DNA from: an uncultured Oscillospiraceae bacterium
Lineage (GTDB): Bacteria > Bacillota_A > Clostridia > Oscillospirales > Oscillospiraceae
Length of the DNA: 24,581 nt
NCBI GenBank assembly: GCA_900754605.1
Contig: CAAEDK010000066.1
Span: forward strand, 1 to 24,581
Direction of reading: 5' to 3'
Positions 1 through 7,718 of this stretch are shown one piece after another. Every line of letters starts with the position of its first letter. The stretch's first letter is position 1. The notes below the pieces were generated by a model that searched no databases, was not told the origin of the DNA, and saw only the letters and a list, made by a program, of their open reading frames with translations. The translations under genes and the position numbers were made by a program.

Positions 1-86
1 CCCCGCTTACAGTGACCGGATCGCTCGGGAGTTGCACCCGATTCCCTCTAACCAGACGGAGTCTGGCCACTTGCTGAAAACGTATA
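1..86 (-). promoter_or_regulatory. Cobalamin riboswitch, 5' part, cut by the window edge
   Basis: Read on the minus strand, this stretch carries the ordered core of an adenosylcobalamin riboswitch: an AGGGAA block, then GGGTGCAACTCCC (consensus GGTGxAAxTCC), then the CCGGTCACTGTAAGCG block matching CxGxCCCGCxxCTGT. A preceding hairpin (CCAGACTCCGTCTGG) fits the P2/P3 region. The 3' half with the B12 box and the regulated gene lie beyond position 1. It is transcribed away from the ABC operon, so a second B12-controlled unit starts just left of this window. Confidence 0.85.
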
Positions 87-93
87 TGAAGGA

Positions 94-122
94 ATTATAG
101 CACAGCCCGGCCGGAAAGAAAA
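94..122 (-). promoter_or_regulatory. Promoter of the leftward cobalamin leader
   Basis: The minus strand reads TGCTATAAT, a perfect -10 hexamer with an extended TGn motif (hexamer complementary to 94-99). Seventeen bases upstream sits a weak -35 (TTTTCT). The predicted start near 87 falls immediately before the riboswitch core, which supports the call. The -35 is poor, so the extended -10 probably does most of the work. Confidence 0.6.
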
Positions 123-290
123 GGGGGGTGATCTCCTGTGACTGCTCTCAACGCGAGATTTCTTATACTTGATTGGTTCGCCCGTTACAGGCGGCGAAGA
201 GCAGATGCGGCGGTGAGCCGGTGGGAATGGAATGTGCCTGTTGCCGCTAGGCTCCGTAAGTGGAGAGCATTCGGCGCAGTTAGACACATA
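123..290. other. Spacer between divergent promoters
   Basis: No gene is supported here. A 63-codon frame at 138-329 has an Arg-rich, low-complexity translation and runs through the rightward promoter, so I do not believe it. I see no other clear signal. Confidence 0.5.
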
Positions 291-319
291 TTGACAGGCC
301 TTGGACGGCGGTGTATACT
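291..319 (+). promoter_or_regulatory. Sigma-A promoter of the ABC operon leader
   Basis: A consensus -35 TTGACA (291-296), a 17-base spacer and a -10 TATACT (314-319) put the transcription start near 326. The leader then runs about 400 bases, through the cobalamin riboswitch, to the first substrate-binding-protein gene at 730. Confidence 0.85.
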
Positions 320-343
320 GAATCCATAATTTCATATAGCAGG

Positions 344-528
344 ATATGGTGATACGTTTGTATTGAAAAGGGAACGCAGTGCAAGTCTGCGACAGCTCCC
401 GCTGCTGTAACAGGGACGGCCCGCTTAATACCACTGGGAAACCGGGAAGGTGAGCGAAGCCGGATGATCTGGAGTCAGAAGACCTGCCATGTCTATCGGA
501 TTCTATTCTTTCGGCGAGGGAGAATTGG
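344..528 (+). promoter_or_regulatory. Cobalamin riboswitch controlling the ABC operon
   Basis: The conserved blocks occur in order: AAAAGGGAA (365-373), GCAGTGCAAGTCTGC, CTCCCGCTGCTGTAA, CCACTGGGAAACCGGGAAGG, GATGATCTGG and the B12 box AGTCAGAAGACCTGCC (473-488). ATATGG (344-349) can pair with CCATGT (487-492) as P1. A following hairpin, ATTCT...AGAAT around 504-526, has a loop containing CGGCGAGGG, which suits the L13 partner of loop L5 (CTCCCGC). Cobalamin binding normally represses the downstream genes. The expression platform is unclear because a REPIN-like hairpin follows at 577-692. It points to a B12-related job for the operon from 730 on. Confidence 0.95.
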
Positions 529-576
529 ATGCTGCCGCGGTGGATATCGCGGTCATTGGGGCATTAACTGGGCATC

Positions 577-692
577 GCTGGGGACGGCGGTGCCCTTTTT
601 GCATATCCAGGACAAAGAGCATTCCTGTTTTCTAACGACAAAACAGGAATGCTCTTTCATTATAAGACCAAAGCAGGGGACCGTCCCTGTTT
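577..692 (+). repeat. REPIN/MITE-like palindromic element in the operon leader
   Basis: A perfect 18-bp stem (614-631 with 640-657; arm AAAGAGCATTCCTGTTTT, 8-base loop) is flanked by imperfect inverted ends, GGGGACGG on the left (580-587) and CCGTCCC on the right (681-687). Such GGGGACGG-ended palindromes are, from memory, dispersed repeats in many Clostridia and often associated with REP-associated tyrosine transposases; I could not search for other copies. It lies between the riboswitch and the first gene and has no U-run, so it may be neutral, an mRNA stabiliser, or part of the switch. Confidence 0.55.
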
Positions 693-729
693 TGAATAGA
701 AATTTAAGAGAAGGAAAGAAGGAACATGT

Positions 730-2406
730 ATGAAACGACTGGCATCCCTTCTGCTGGCCAGCGCTCTTGCGCTGACCGCAGCCGGCTGCGCGGGACAGAA
801 CCCGGCGGCTTCCACCCAAAGCGGCCCGCCGGAAGCGGTGGAGAGCGGCAAGTCCTCCGTTGCCTATGTGGAGGAACTGCGCATCGGTACCACCGCCGCC
901 ATTGACGGCGCCAACGTTATGACGGAAAACGGTATCTTCGGCAAGCTCAACTACAACGCGGTGGTCACCGCTCCCTTTGTAGTCACCGATGAGAATGGCA
1001 AGGTTCAGCCCTTTTTCATGACGGGCTGGGAGCTGAGCGGCGACTTGAATACCATTACCGCCACCTTTGCCACAGATCAGGGCCTCACCTGGCACGACGG
1101 TGAACCTGTGACCATGGATGACGTGGTGTTTACCTTCCAATATCTGATCGACCGCAAGTCCAGCTATTGCAGCGGCCTGACAGGGGTGGAGGCGGTGAAT
1201 GAGACCACGGCCACCCTGACGCTGACCGACGGCAAGGCCTTCACCATGCTCAACAGCATGGCTAACTTCGTCACCCTTCGGCCGGAGCATGTGTGGTCCA
1301 AGGTGGAGGGCGAATACGCCGAGTACACCGGCGAGGACGCCGCTATCGGCTGCGGCCCCTACAAGCTCACAGGTGTGGACGAGGAGGCCCAGAGCATGAC
1401 CCTAGAGGCGGTGTCGGATACCTACATGGGACAGGAGCTGACCGTGCGCAAGCTGACCGTGCGCACCTACGACAGCCACGACGCCCTGGTGATGGCCCTG
1501 CGCAGCGGGGAGGTGGACGCCATGTACGACTACTCCAACTCCCTGAACGCCACCATGGTGGACTCCATCACCGGAGTGGAGGGGCTGGATCCCGGCATGA
1601 GCGACAACCCCGGCAACTATCAACTGGTGTTCGGCTTCAACGAGCAGCCCACCGACGACCTGATCTTCCGCAAGGCCGTGCGGGCCGCGTTGGACTACGA
1701 GCTGCTCCGCGTCACCATCGGAGGGGAGGACGGCCAGATCCCCCACGCCGGTATCGTGGCGCCCCCCAATAAGGGCTTTGACGGCTCGCTGCCCGAGCTG
1801 GCTCAGGACGTGGACGAAGCCAACGCCCTGCTGGATGAGGGCGGTTATGTGGATGCTGACGGCGACGGCTGGCGGGATATGCCCGACGGCAGCGAGCTGA
1901 ATGTCCTCATTACTCCCCAGTACAACAAGACCCGTCAGGCCCTCTATCTGCGCATCGCCGAAGTGCTCAAGACCAATCTGGAGGCCGTGGGCGTGCAGAC
2001 TACCATGGACGAGGAGAGCGTGCGCAACTCCGACCACGCCACCGAGGTCCGCAAGCAGGGCACCTATGAGCTCTACATCGGCTATACCTCTCCCGGCGTG
2101 GCCATGTATGACACCGCCTTCATGTACATGATCGGGGATAACGACAACAACCGCTGGGGCACCTGCCTGCTCCCGGAGTTTGTCGCCGCCTATGAGGCCA
2201 AGAAGACCGCCGGCAGCTACGAGGCGTACAACGCCGCCATGAAGGAGCTGCAAGCGCTTGCCGATGAACAGGTGGTGGGACTGGCTCTGTGCTGGGATAA
2301 GGCCTACTTCCCCTACCGTACCGACCACTATGAGGGCTGGACCAATTTCCCCGGCTGGGGCGTGATCAACTACAAGACCTGGTTCTCCACCCGGCCCGCA
2401 GTCTAA
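730..2406 (+). CDS. Peptide/nickel-type ABC transporter substrate-binding lipoprotein 1
   Basis: This is the extracellular solute-binding component of an ABC importer (SBP_bac_5, the DppA/OppA/NikA family), 558 aa. A signal peptide ends at AAGC, with the lipid-anchored cysteine at residue 20 (a slightly weak lipobox). The family core is clear: TWHDGEP followed by DDVVFTF near residues 120-135, AIGCGPY, GEVDAMY, ADGDGW, and a C-terminal CWDKAYFPYRTD block. The ATG follows GAAGGA by 6 bases. It is the first of three tandem paralogues of exactly equal length, upstream of two permeases and two ATPases. The cobalamin riboswitch in its leader argues for a corrinoid or cobalt-linked ligand (inference); the fold alone would equally fit peptides or nickel chelates. 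Confidence 0.93.
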   Translation: MKRLASLLLASALALTAAGCAGQNPAASTQSGPPEAVESGKSSVAYVEELRIGTTAAIDGANVMTENGIFGKLNYNAVVTAPFVVTDENGKVQPFFMTGWELSGDLNTITATFATDQGLTWHDGEPVTMDDVVFTFQYLIDRKSSYCSGLTGVEAVNETTATLTLTDGKAFTMLNSMANFVTLRPEHVWSKVEGEYAEYTGEDAAIGCGPYKLTGVDEEAQSMTLEAVSDTYMGQELTVRKLTVRTYDSHDALVMALRSGEVDAMYDYSNSLNATMVDSITGVEGLDPGMSDNPGNYQLVFGFNEQPTDDLIFRKAVRAALDYELLRVTIGGEDGQIPHAGIVAPPNKGFDGSLPELAQDVDEANALLDEGGYVDADGDGWRDMPDGSELNVLITPQYNKTRQALYLRIAEVLKTNLEAVGVQTTMDEESVRNSDHATEVRKQGTYELYIGYTSPGVAMYDTAFMYMIGDNDNNRWGTCLLPEFVAAYEAKKTAGSYEAYNAAMKELQALADEQVVGLALCWDKAYFPYRTDHYEGWTNFPGWGVINYKTWFSTRPAV

Positions 2407-2436
2407 TAGACGCGGTATGAAAGGAGCGGTTTTCAA

Positions 2437-4113
2437 ATGAAAAAGCAAGCCCTTTCCCTGTTTTTAGCCGGCGCGCTGGCGCTGAGCCTGTTCGGCTGCT
2501 CTGCGCAGCCGGCGGCGGAGAGCGCACCTCAGAGCTCTCCTGCCGAAACGGCGGGCAGCTCCTCCGCCGGCGTGGTGGAGGAGCTGCACCTCGGGACCAC
2601 CGCCGCAAACGACACCTTTACCACCTTTGTGGAGAGCGGCGCATTTGGAAAGATGTGCTATAACTCCTTTGTGACAGCGCCCTTCTGGCAGACGGGGCCC
2701 AACGGCGAGGTAGAGCCATTCCTTGTTACAGATTGGACGGTCAGTGAAGACTCCACTACCATCACCTGTGACTTGGCGCTGGACCAGGGCATCACCTGGC
2801 ATGATGGGGAGCCCCTGACCATGGACGATGTGCTGTTTACCTTCGATTATAACATCAATGTGCGCAAATCCAGTTACGGCTCCTATGTGGACCATGCTGA
2901 GCAGGTGGACGAGGACACCATCAAGGTGGTTTTGAAGGAACCCGGTGCCTACCAGTGGCTCAAGCTGGTGGCTGGCTATTTCTACGTCCAGCCGAAGCAC
3001 ATTTGGGAGAACATTGACGCCCCCAAGGACTACCGTGGGGAGGATGCTGTCATCGGCTGCGGCCCCTACCGCTTTGTCAGCTTGGACGAGGATGCTCAGA
3101 CCAGCTACTACGAGGCCGTAAGCGACACCTATCTGGGCCGCGAGGTGACGGTAAAGAAGGTTTCGCTCCGGTCCTTTGACAGCAATGACGCTTTGGTCAT
3201 GGCCCTGCGCAATGGCGAAATTGACGCCATGTACAGCTATGCCAGTCCCATCCCGGCCACTATGGCATCCTCCATCACGGGTGTGGAACACGTGGATCCC
3301 GGTATGAGTGACAATACAGGCAGCTATATGATCATGTTCGGTTTCCGGAAAGGGCCTACGGACGACCTGAACTTCCGAAAAGCAGTCACGCTTTCCCTGG
3401 ACTACGAGCTGCTGGCCGCCACCATCGGCGGTGAGGATGCCCAGGTGCCCGGGGTGGGAGTCATTGCGCCGCCGAATCTCGGCTATGATGAGACGCTGCC
3501 CAAGCTGGAACAGAATCTGGAGGCAGCGAAGGCCGCTCTGGATGAGGGCGGCTACCTGGATGTGGACGGCGACGGCTACCGGGAGATGCCGGACGGCAGC
3601 CCCATGGATATTCTGGTTTCCCCCCAGAACAGTAGCACACGCCGCGAGATCTACCTGCGGATTGCAGAGGTCATGGTTCAAAACCTGGATGCCATTGGGG
3701 TTAAGGCCCATGTGGACGAGCAGAGCATTACCAATGAGGAATATGAGGATCAGCTCTGCAAGGAGGGAACCTACCAGATCTTTATCTGCTACTGCACTTC
3801 CGGAATGGCGTCTCAGACCTCGTGCTATTATTACTTTATTGACAATACCCTGGATGGCAATTGGGGCACCTGTGATCTGCCGGAGTTTGTAGAGGCATAT
3901 GAGACCAGGCGGCAGGCGTCTGATGAGAAGGCCTACATTGAGGGAACCAAGCTCCTTCAGCAGATCAATGCGGAGCAGTACATCGGGGAAGCCCTCTGCT
4001 GGGACAAGGCGTACTTTCCCTACCGCACGGACAGATACGAGGGGTGGACGAACTATCCCGGCTGGGGCGTGATCAACTGCGAGACCTGGTATAGCCTGCG
4101 CCCCGTTCGTTAA
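2437..4113 (+). CDS. Peptide/nickel-type ABC transporter substrate-binding lipoprotein 2
   Basis: Second of the three SBP_bac_5 paralogues, also 558 aa. It has a clean lipobox LFGC, with Cys21 after a short hydrophobic signal. Shared blocks include ITWHDGEP, IGCGPYRF, NGEIDAMY, DGDGYREMPDGS and the C-terminal WTNYPGWGVIN. It follows gene 1 by 30 bases, with AAGGAG 10 bases before the ATG, so it is co-transcribed. Compared with genes 1 and 3 it differs in places likely to line the ligand cleft, for example MASQTSCYYYF where the others have a MYDTAF- or FYKTPF-type segment, and AYQWLKLVAGYFYVQPKHIW. That suggests a different ligand preference within one transporter (inference). Confidence 0.93.
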   Translation: MKKQALSLFLAGALALSLFGCSAQPAAESAPQSSPAETAGSSSAGVVEELHLGTTAANDTFTTFVESGAFGKMCYNSFVTAPFWQTGPNGEVEPFLVTDWTVSEDSTTITCDLALDQGITWHDGEPLTMDDVLFTFDYNINVRKSSYGSYVDHAEQVDEDTIKVVLKEPGAYQWLKLVAGYFYVQPKHIWENIDAPKDYRGEDAVIGCGPYRFVSLDEDAQTSYYEAVSDTYLGREVTVKKVSLRSFDSNDALVMALRNGEIDAMYSYASPIPATMASSITGVEHVDPGMSDNTGSYMIMFGFRKGPTDDLNFRKAVTLSLDYELLAATIGGEDAQVPGVGVIAPPNLGYDETLPKLEQNLEAAKAALDEGGYLDVDGDGYREMPDGSPMDILVSPQNSSTRREIYLRIAEVMVQNLDAIGVKAHVDEQSITNEEYEDQLCKEGTYQIFICYCTSGMASQTSCYYYFIDNTLDGNWGTCDLPEFVEAYETRRQASDEKAYIEGTKLLQQINAEQYIGEALCWDKAYFPYRTDRYEGWTNYPGWGVINCETWYSLRPVR

Positions 4114-4146
4114 GCGGCATCTGAATATGAAAGGAGTATTTTCCGC

Positions 4147-5823
4147 ATGAAAAAACAAGTGCTTTCCCTGCTCCTGGCCGGGGCCTTGACGCTGGGGCTA
4201 TTTGGCTGCTCCGCGCAGACGCCGGAGGAGAGCGGAGTACCCCAGAGCGCTCCGGCGCAGACGGAGGGGACGGACTCCGCCGGCGTGGTGGAGGAGCTGA
4301 AGATCGGTATCTGCAAGGAGGTCACTCCACGGACGCTGGCCTCGGAGAGCGGCTCCTTCGGCCGCATGAACTACAATGCCTTCTGCGCCGGAACCTGGCT
4401 GGTGCGGGATGAGAATAACGAGATGCAGCCCAACCTGATGACCTCCTGGGAGATTCTGGACAAGGGCAGCACCATCCGGGCTACCTTTGCCACGGATCAG
4501 GGAATTACGTGGCATGATGGAGAGCCATTTACGATTGACGATGTCATCTTTACGGTCGATTTGATGAACAACAAACTCAAGTCTGGCTATCTCTCCAAGA
4601 TCACTGGCGTGGAGAAGGTAGACGATACCACCGTGGACTTCCAGGTGGCCGATGGGGCGGCCTATTTCACCCTGGGGAACTCCGCCGTCTTTGTGCGTAT
4701 GTATCCCAAGCACATCTGGGAAGGAATCGAGGATCCCTCCGGCTACACCGGCGAGGATGCTGTCATCGGCTGCGGCCCCTATAAGCTTGTCCAGGTGGAT
4801 GAGGAGGCGCAGACCATGCACTATGAGGCGGTTGGGGAGACCTACATGGGCCGCGCCCTGACGGTACGCAGCGTGACGGTGCGCAGCTACGACTCCCAGG
4901 ATGCCCTGGTGATGGCCCTGCGCACCGGGGAAGTGGACGCCATGTACGACTACTCCAACCCGATTTCGCCCACCATGCTGCCCTCCATCTCGGGTGTGGA
5001 TGGGGTAGACCCCGGAAAGGGGATGAACATGGGCCTGTTCGAGATCCTCTTCGGCTTTCAGAAACAGCCCACCGATGATTTGGAGTTCCGCAGAGCGGTG
5101 CGCTATGCCCTGAACTATGAGCTGCTGGCCACCACCATCGGCGGTGAGGACGGGCAGGTACCCGGCGAGGGTATCATCTCCCCCGCAGGTATTGGCTACG
5201 ATGACAGCCTTCCCAAGCTGGTGAAGGATCAGGAGCAGGCCAAGGCGATTCTGGAGGCGGCGGGGTATATAGACACCGACGGCGACGGCTGGCGGGAGCA
5301 GCCCGACGGAACCCCTATGGATGTATTGGTCACACCCCAGTACAATGCCACCAAGGCGGCGCTATACCAGCGCATCGCCGAGATTATCGTTACCAATCTG
5401 GGGGAGGTTGGCGTCAAGTGCACCCTGGATGAGGAGAGTATCCGCAATTCCGACCACGAGCAGCAGCTCCGGGATGACGGGGCCTATGAGATCTACATCT
5501 GTTATGCTACCCAGGGCGTATCCTTCTATAAGACGCCATTTCTGTATATGTTCAATGACGATTTGAGCATGTGGGGCACCTGCGATCTGGAGGACTTCGA
5601 CCAGGCCTACAACGATATGCTCAACGCCCAGGGGGATGAGGACTATGTGGCCAAGGTAAAAGAGCTACAGAGGATTGCCTCGGAGGAGGTCATCGGCATT
5701 GCCCTGTGCTGGGATACTGCCTACTACCCCTACCGCACCGACAAATACGAGGGATGGACGAACTTCCCCGGCTGGGGCGTCATCAACTGCGAGACCTGGT
5801 ATAATCTGCATCCGATCGGCTGA
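4147..5823 (+). CDS. Peptide/nickel-type ABC transporter substrate-binding lipoprotein 3
   Basis: Third SBP_bac_5 paralogue, 558 aa, lipobox LFGC with Cys21. Its N-terminus (MKKQVLSLLLAGALTLGLFG) is almost that of gene 2, while internal blocks such as GEVDAMYDYSN, DTDGDGW and EESIRNSDHEQQL are closer to gene 1, so the set may have been shuffled by recombination or conversion. An AAAGGAG ribosome site precedes the ATG and the gap to gene 2 is 33 bases. A strong hairpin lies between it and the first permease gene. It probably shares the membrane complex encoded just downstream. The ligand is unknown; a corrinoid or cobalt link is inferred from the riboswitch. Confidence 0.93.
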   Translation: MKKQVLSLLLAGALTLGLFGCSAQTPEESGVPQSAPAQTEGTDSAGVVEELKIGICKEVTPRTLASESGSFGRMNYNAFCAGTWLVRDENNEMQPNLMTSWEILDKGSTIRATFATDQGITWHDGEPFTIDDVIFTVDLMNNKLKSGYLSKITGVEKVDDTTVDFQVADGAAYFTLGNSAVFVRMYPKHIWEGIEDPSGYTGEDAVIGCGPYKLVQVDEEAQTMHYEAVGETYMGRALTVRSVTVRSYDSQDALVMALRTGEVDAMYDYSNPISPTMLPSISGVDGVDPGKGMNMGLFEILFGFQKQPTDDLEFRRAVRYALNYELLATTIGGEDGQVPGEGIISPAGIGYDDSLPKLVKDQEQAKAILEAAGYIDTDGDGWREQPDGTPMDVLVTPQYNATKAALYQRIAEIIVTNLGEVGVKCTLDEESIRNSDHEQQLRDDGAYEIYICYATQGVSFYKTPFLYMFNDDLSMWGTCDLEDFDQAYNDMLNAQGDEDYVAKVKELQRIASEEVIGIALCWDTAYYPYRTDKYEGWTNFPGWGVINCETWYNLHPIG

Positions 5824-5834
5824 GCAAGGGCCGG

Positions 5835-5867
5835 GAGCAGGGGCGGCGGAGACGTGCGCCCCTGCTC
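5835..5867 (+). terminator. Intercistronic hairpin between binding-protein and permease genes
   Basis: A perfect 11-bp stem (GAGCAGGGGCG with CGCCCCTGCTC, 11-base loop) sits 12 bases after the stop of the third binding-protein gene. No U-run follows; the next bases are TGTATATAAAAAGG. It is therefore more likely an mRNA 3'-end stabiliser or partial terminator that keeps binding proteins in excess over membrane components than a full terminator. Confidence 0.5.
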
Positions 5868-5896
5868 TGTATATAAAAAGGAAGGGGGTACGCTAT

Positions 5897-6889
5897 TTGT
5901 GCTTTGCGAGTCTGGGAAAACGCCTGGTGGAGGCTGTTTTTATCATCTTCTGTATCATAACCATCAATTTCATCCTCATCCGGTTTATGCCTGGCGACCC
6001 GGTGGTACACATTATCGGTGAGGACGAGTATCTCCGTCTGGAGGCGGAGGCGCCGGAGGTGATTGAGGAGGTCCGGCGGGAGTACGGACTGGACAAGCCC
6101 CTGCCGGTCCAGTACATAACCTATCTCAACAAGACGCTGCACCTGGACTTCGGGAATTCCTACCGTACCAAGCTGCCGGTGCTGGAGACGGTTTTGTTCC
6201 GCATGCGCTGGACGCTGCTGCTCACCATACCCGCCATTGTGCTCTCATCCGTACTGGGCGGAGGGCTGGGCCTGCGGGCGGGGTGGAAAAAGGGCGGCCT
6301 GCTGGACACCATCGCCTCACCCATTATGCTCTTTCTGAATACCATTCCAACCAACTGCATGGCGATTCTGTTTCTGATGGTATTTGCGTTCCAGATGGGG
6401 CTGTTTCCCATCAGCGGCATTACCTCCGGCGGCCTGTCGGGGCTGGAAAAGGCAGTGGATATCCTGTGGCACATGGCCCTGCCCCTGATGATCCTGGTGA
6501 TCCTGCGCACGGCCTCCTATTACATGCTGATGAAGAGTACAGTGCAGACCATTCGGGATGAGGAGTACATCACGGTGGCCCGGGGAAAGGGGTTCTCTCA
6601 GGGACAGGTGCTCCGCCGCCACGTACTGAAAAACGCCCTTTGCCCTTACCTGACCTCCGTATGCATGCAGTTCGGCCATATTCTGGGCGGCTCCATGCTG
6701 GTGGAGGTGGTGTTCTCCTGGAAGGGGATGGGCACCCTCATTTACGACGCGGTCAACACCAAGGATTTTCCAATCCTGCAGACCTGCTTTTTGTTTATCG
6801 GTATCTGTGTGGTGGCCTTTAATCTGCTGGCGGACGTGCTGAATATGCTCATTGATCCCCGGCTGAGGGAGGAGGACCGCCATGCGTAA
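5897..6889 (+). CDS. ABC transporter permease, DppB/NikB type
   Basis: First inner-membrane subunit of the importer, 330 aa from a TTG start. The frame stays open far upstream into the previous gene. I chose TTG at 5897 because AAGGAAGGGGG sits 8 bases before it and the protein then begins with the usual short N-terminus and first membrane helix (about residues 10-28). Typical DppB signs follow: MPGDP after helix 1, a periplasmic-side EVRREYGLDKPLPVQY segment, and an EAA-type loop with ARGKGFSQGQ that docks on the ATPase. There are about six hydrophobic segments. Its last 8 bases overlap the next permease gene, so the two are translationally coupled. Confidence 0.92.
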   Translation: MCFASLGKRLVEAVFIIFCIITINFILIRFMPGDPVVHIIGEDEYLRLEAEAPEVIEEVRREYGLDKPLPVQYITYLNKTLHLDFGNSYRTKLPVLETVLFRMRWTLLLTIPAIVLSSVLGGGLGLRAGWKKGGLLDTIASPIMLFLNTIPTNCMAILFLMVFAFQMGLFPISGITSGGLSGLEKAVDILWHMALPLMILVILRTASYYMLMKSTVQTIRDEEYITVARGKGFSQGQVLRRHVLKNALCPYLTSVCMQFGHILGGSMLVEVVFSWKGMGTLIYDAVNTKDFPILQTCFLFIGICVVAFNLLADVLNMLIDPRLREEDRHA

Positions 6890-7718
6890 GAAATTAAACG
6901 GCCGGGTGCTGGCGGGATTGGTCATTCTGAGCGTGGTGCTGCTGGTGGCCCTGCTGGCGCCGGTGCTTGCCCCTCACGATCCCTACGAGCTGGGCGTGCC
7001 CTACCTGCATCCTTCCGCGGAGCACCCCCTGGGGACCAATGACATTGGGCAGGATATCCTCAGCGAGCTGATTTACGGTACCCGCATCTCCCTGCTCATT
7101 GGCGTAGTCTCGGCTTTGGCGGTGACAGTAGTGGGCACAGCCCTGGGGATCCTCTCCGGCTATTTAGGCGGATGGACGGACCAGATCATCATGCAGGTGA
7201 CCAACGTGGCCATGGCGCTGCCCTCTCTGCCTCTGACCATCATTCTGGTGGCCTTTCTGGATGCCAGCGTGTGGAACATCATCCTGGCCATCTGCATCAC
7301 CGCCTGGACCTCTACGGCCCGCATCATCCGCAGCCGGGTGCAGCAGCTCAAGGCTCTGCCTTTTATACAGATTGAGCGCACCATGGGAGCCAGCGGCCCC
7401 TATATCATGATACGGCATATTCTGCCCAACCTGGGAGAAATCGTGTTCATCCGTGCCGTCCTGTCGGTGGGCAGCGCCATGCTTACCGAGGCCAGCCTCA
7501 GCTTTCTGGGTCTGGGTGTAATCGGCCAGAAGAGCTGGGGCGGCATCCTCCATTATGCCTTTTTCCGCAACGGAATCATCAACGGCTCCTATTGGTGGTA
7601 TGTGCCGCCCATCCTGTGCATCTCGGTCTCCGTGCTTGGGTTTATGCTGCTGAGCTATTACGGTGAGGGCCCTGCGCGGGGAAGAGGCAGAAAGGAGGAA
7701 GCCAATGCTGGAAATTGA
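6882..7718 (+). CDS. ABC transporter permease, DppC/NikC type
   Basis: Second membrane subunit, 278 aa. The N-terminal helix (about residues 9-30) leads to the family motif HPLGTNDIGQDILS near residues 48-61, followed by five further hydrophobic segments. The cytoplasmic EAA-type loop reads IERTMGASG...IMIRHILPN and the conserved LSFLGLG follows. The ATG overlaps the end of the upstream permease gene (ATGCGTAA), and the 3' end overlaps the first ATPase gene by 14 bases. The C-terminus ends in a short charged tail. It forms the heterodimeric channel with the preceding subunit. Confidence 0.92.
   Translation: MRKKLNGRVLAGLVILSVVLLVALLAPVLAPHDPYELGVPYLHPSAEHPLGTNDIGQDILSELIYGTRISLLIGVVSALAVTVVGTALGILSGYLGGWTDQIIMQVTNVAMALPSLPLTIILVAFLDASVWNIILAICITAWTSTARIIRSRVQQLKALPFIQIERTMGASGPYIMIRHILPNLGEIVFIRAVLSVGSAMLTEASLSFLGLGVIGQKSWGGILHYAFFRNGIINGSYWWYVPPILCISVSVLGFMLLSYYGEGPARGRGRKEEANAGN

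Noticed and set aside
138..329. 63-codon frame between the divergent B12 leaders
   Set aside because: It runs through the -35 and -10 of the operon promoter, and its translation is Arg/Trp-rich without family resemblance.
464..733. 89-codon frame across the riboswitch 3' end
   Set aside because: It overlaps the B12 box and the REPIN-like hairpin; it is better explained as structured leader.
2464..4158. Long minus-strand frame opposite the second binding-protein gene
   Set aside because: It is an antisense shadow of a GC-rich gene; the plus-strand product has a clear lipobox and family motifs. Similar antisense frames opposite 1402-2448, 13206-14789, 15363-17381, 17625-19478 and 21024-22226 were rejected for the same reason.
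5675..5896. Upstream extension of the first permease frame
   Set aside because: It overlaps the third binding-protein gene and the intercistronic hairpin; the TTG at 5897 has a good ribosome site and the right N-terminus.
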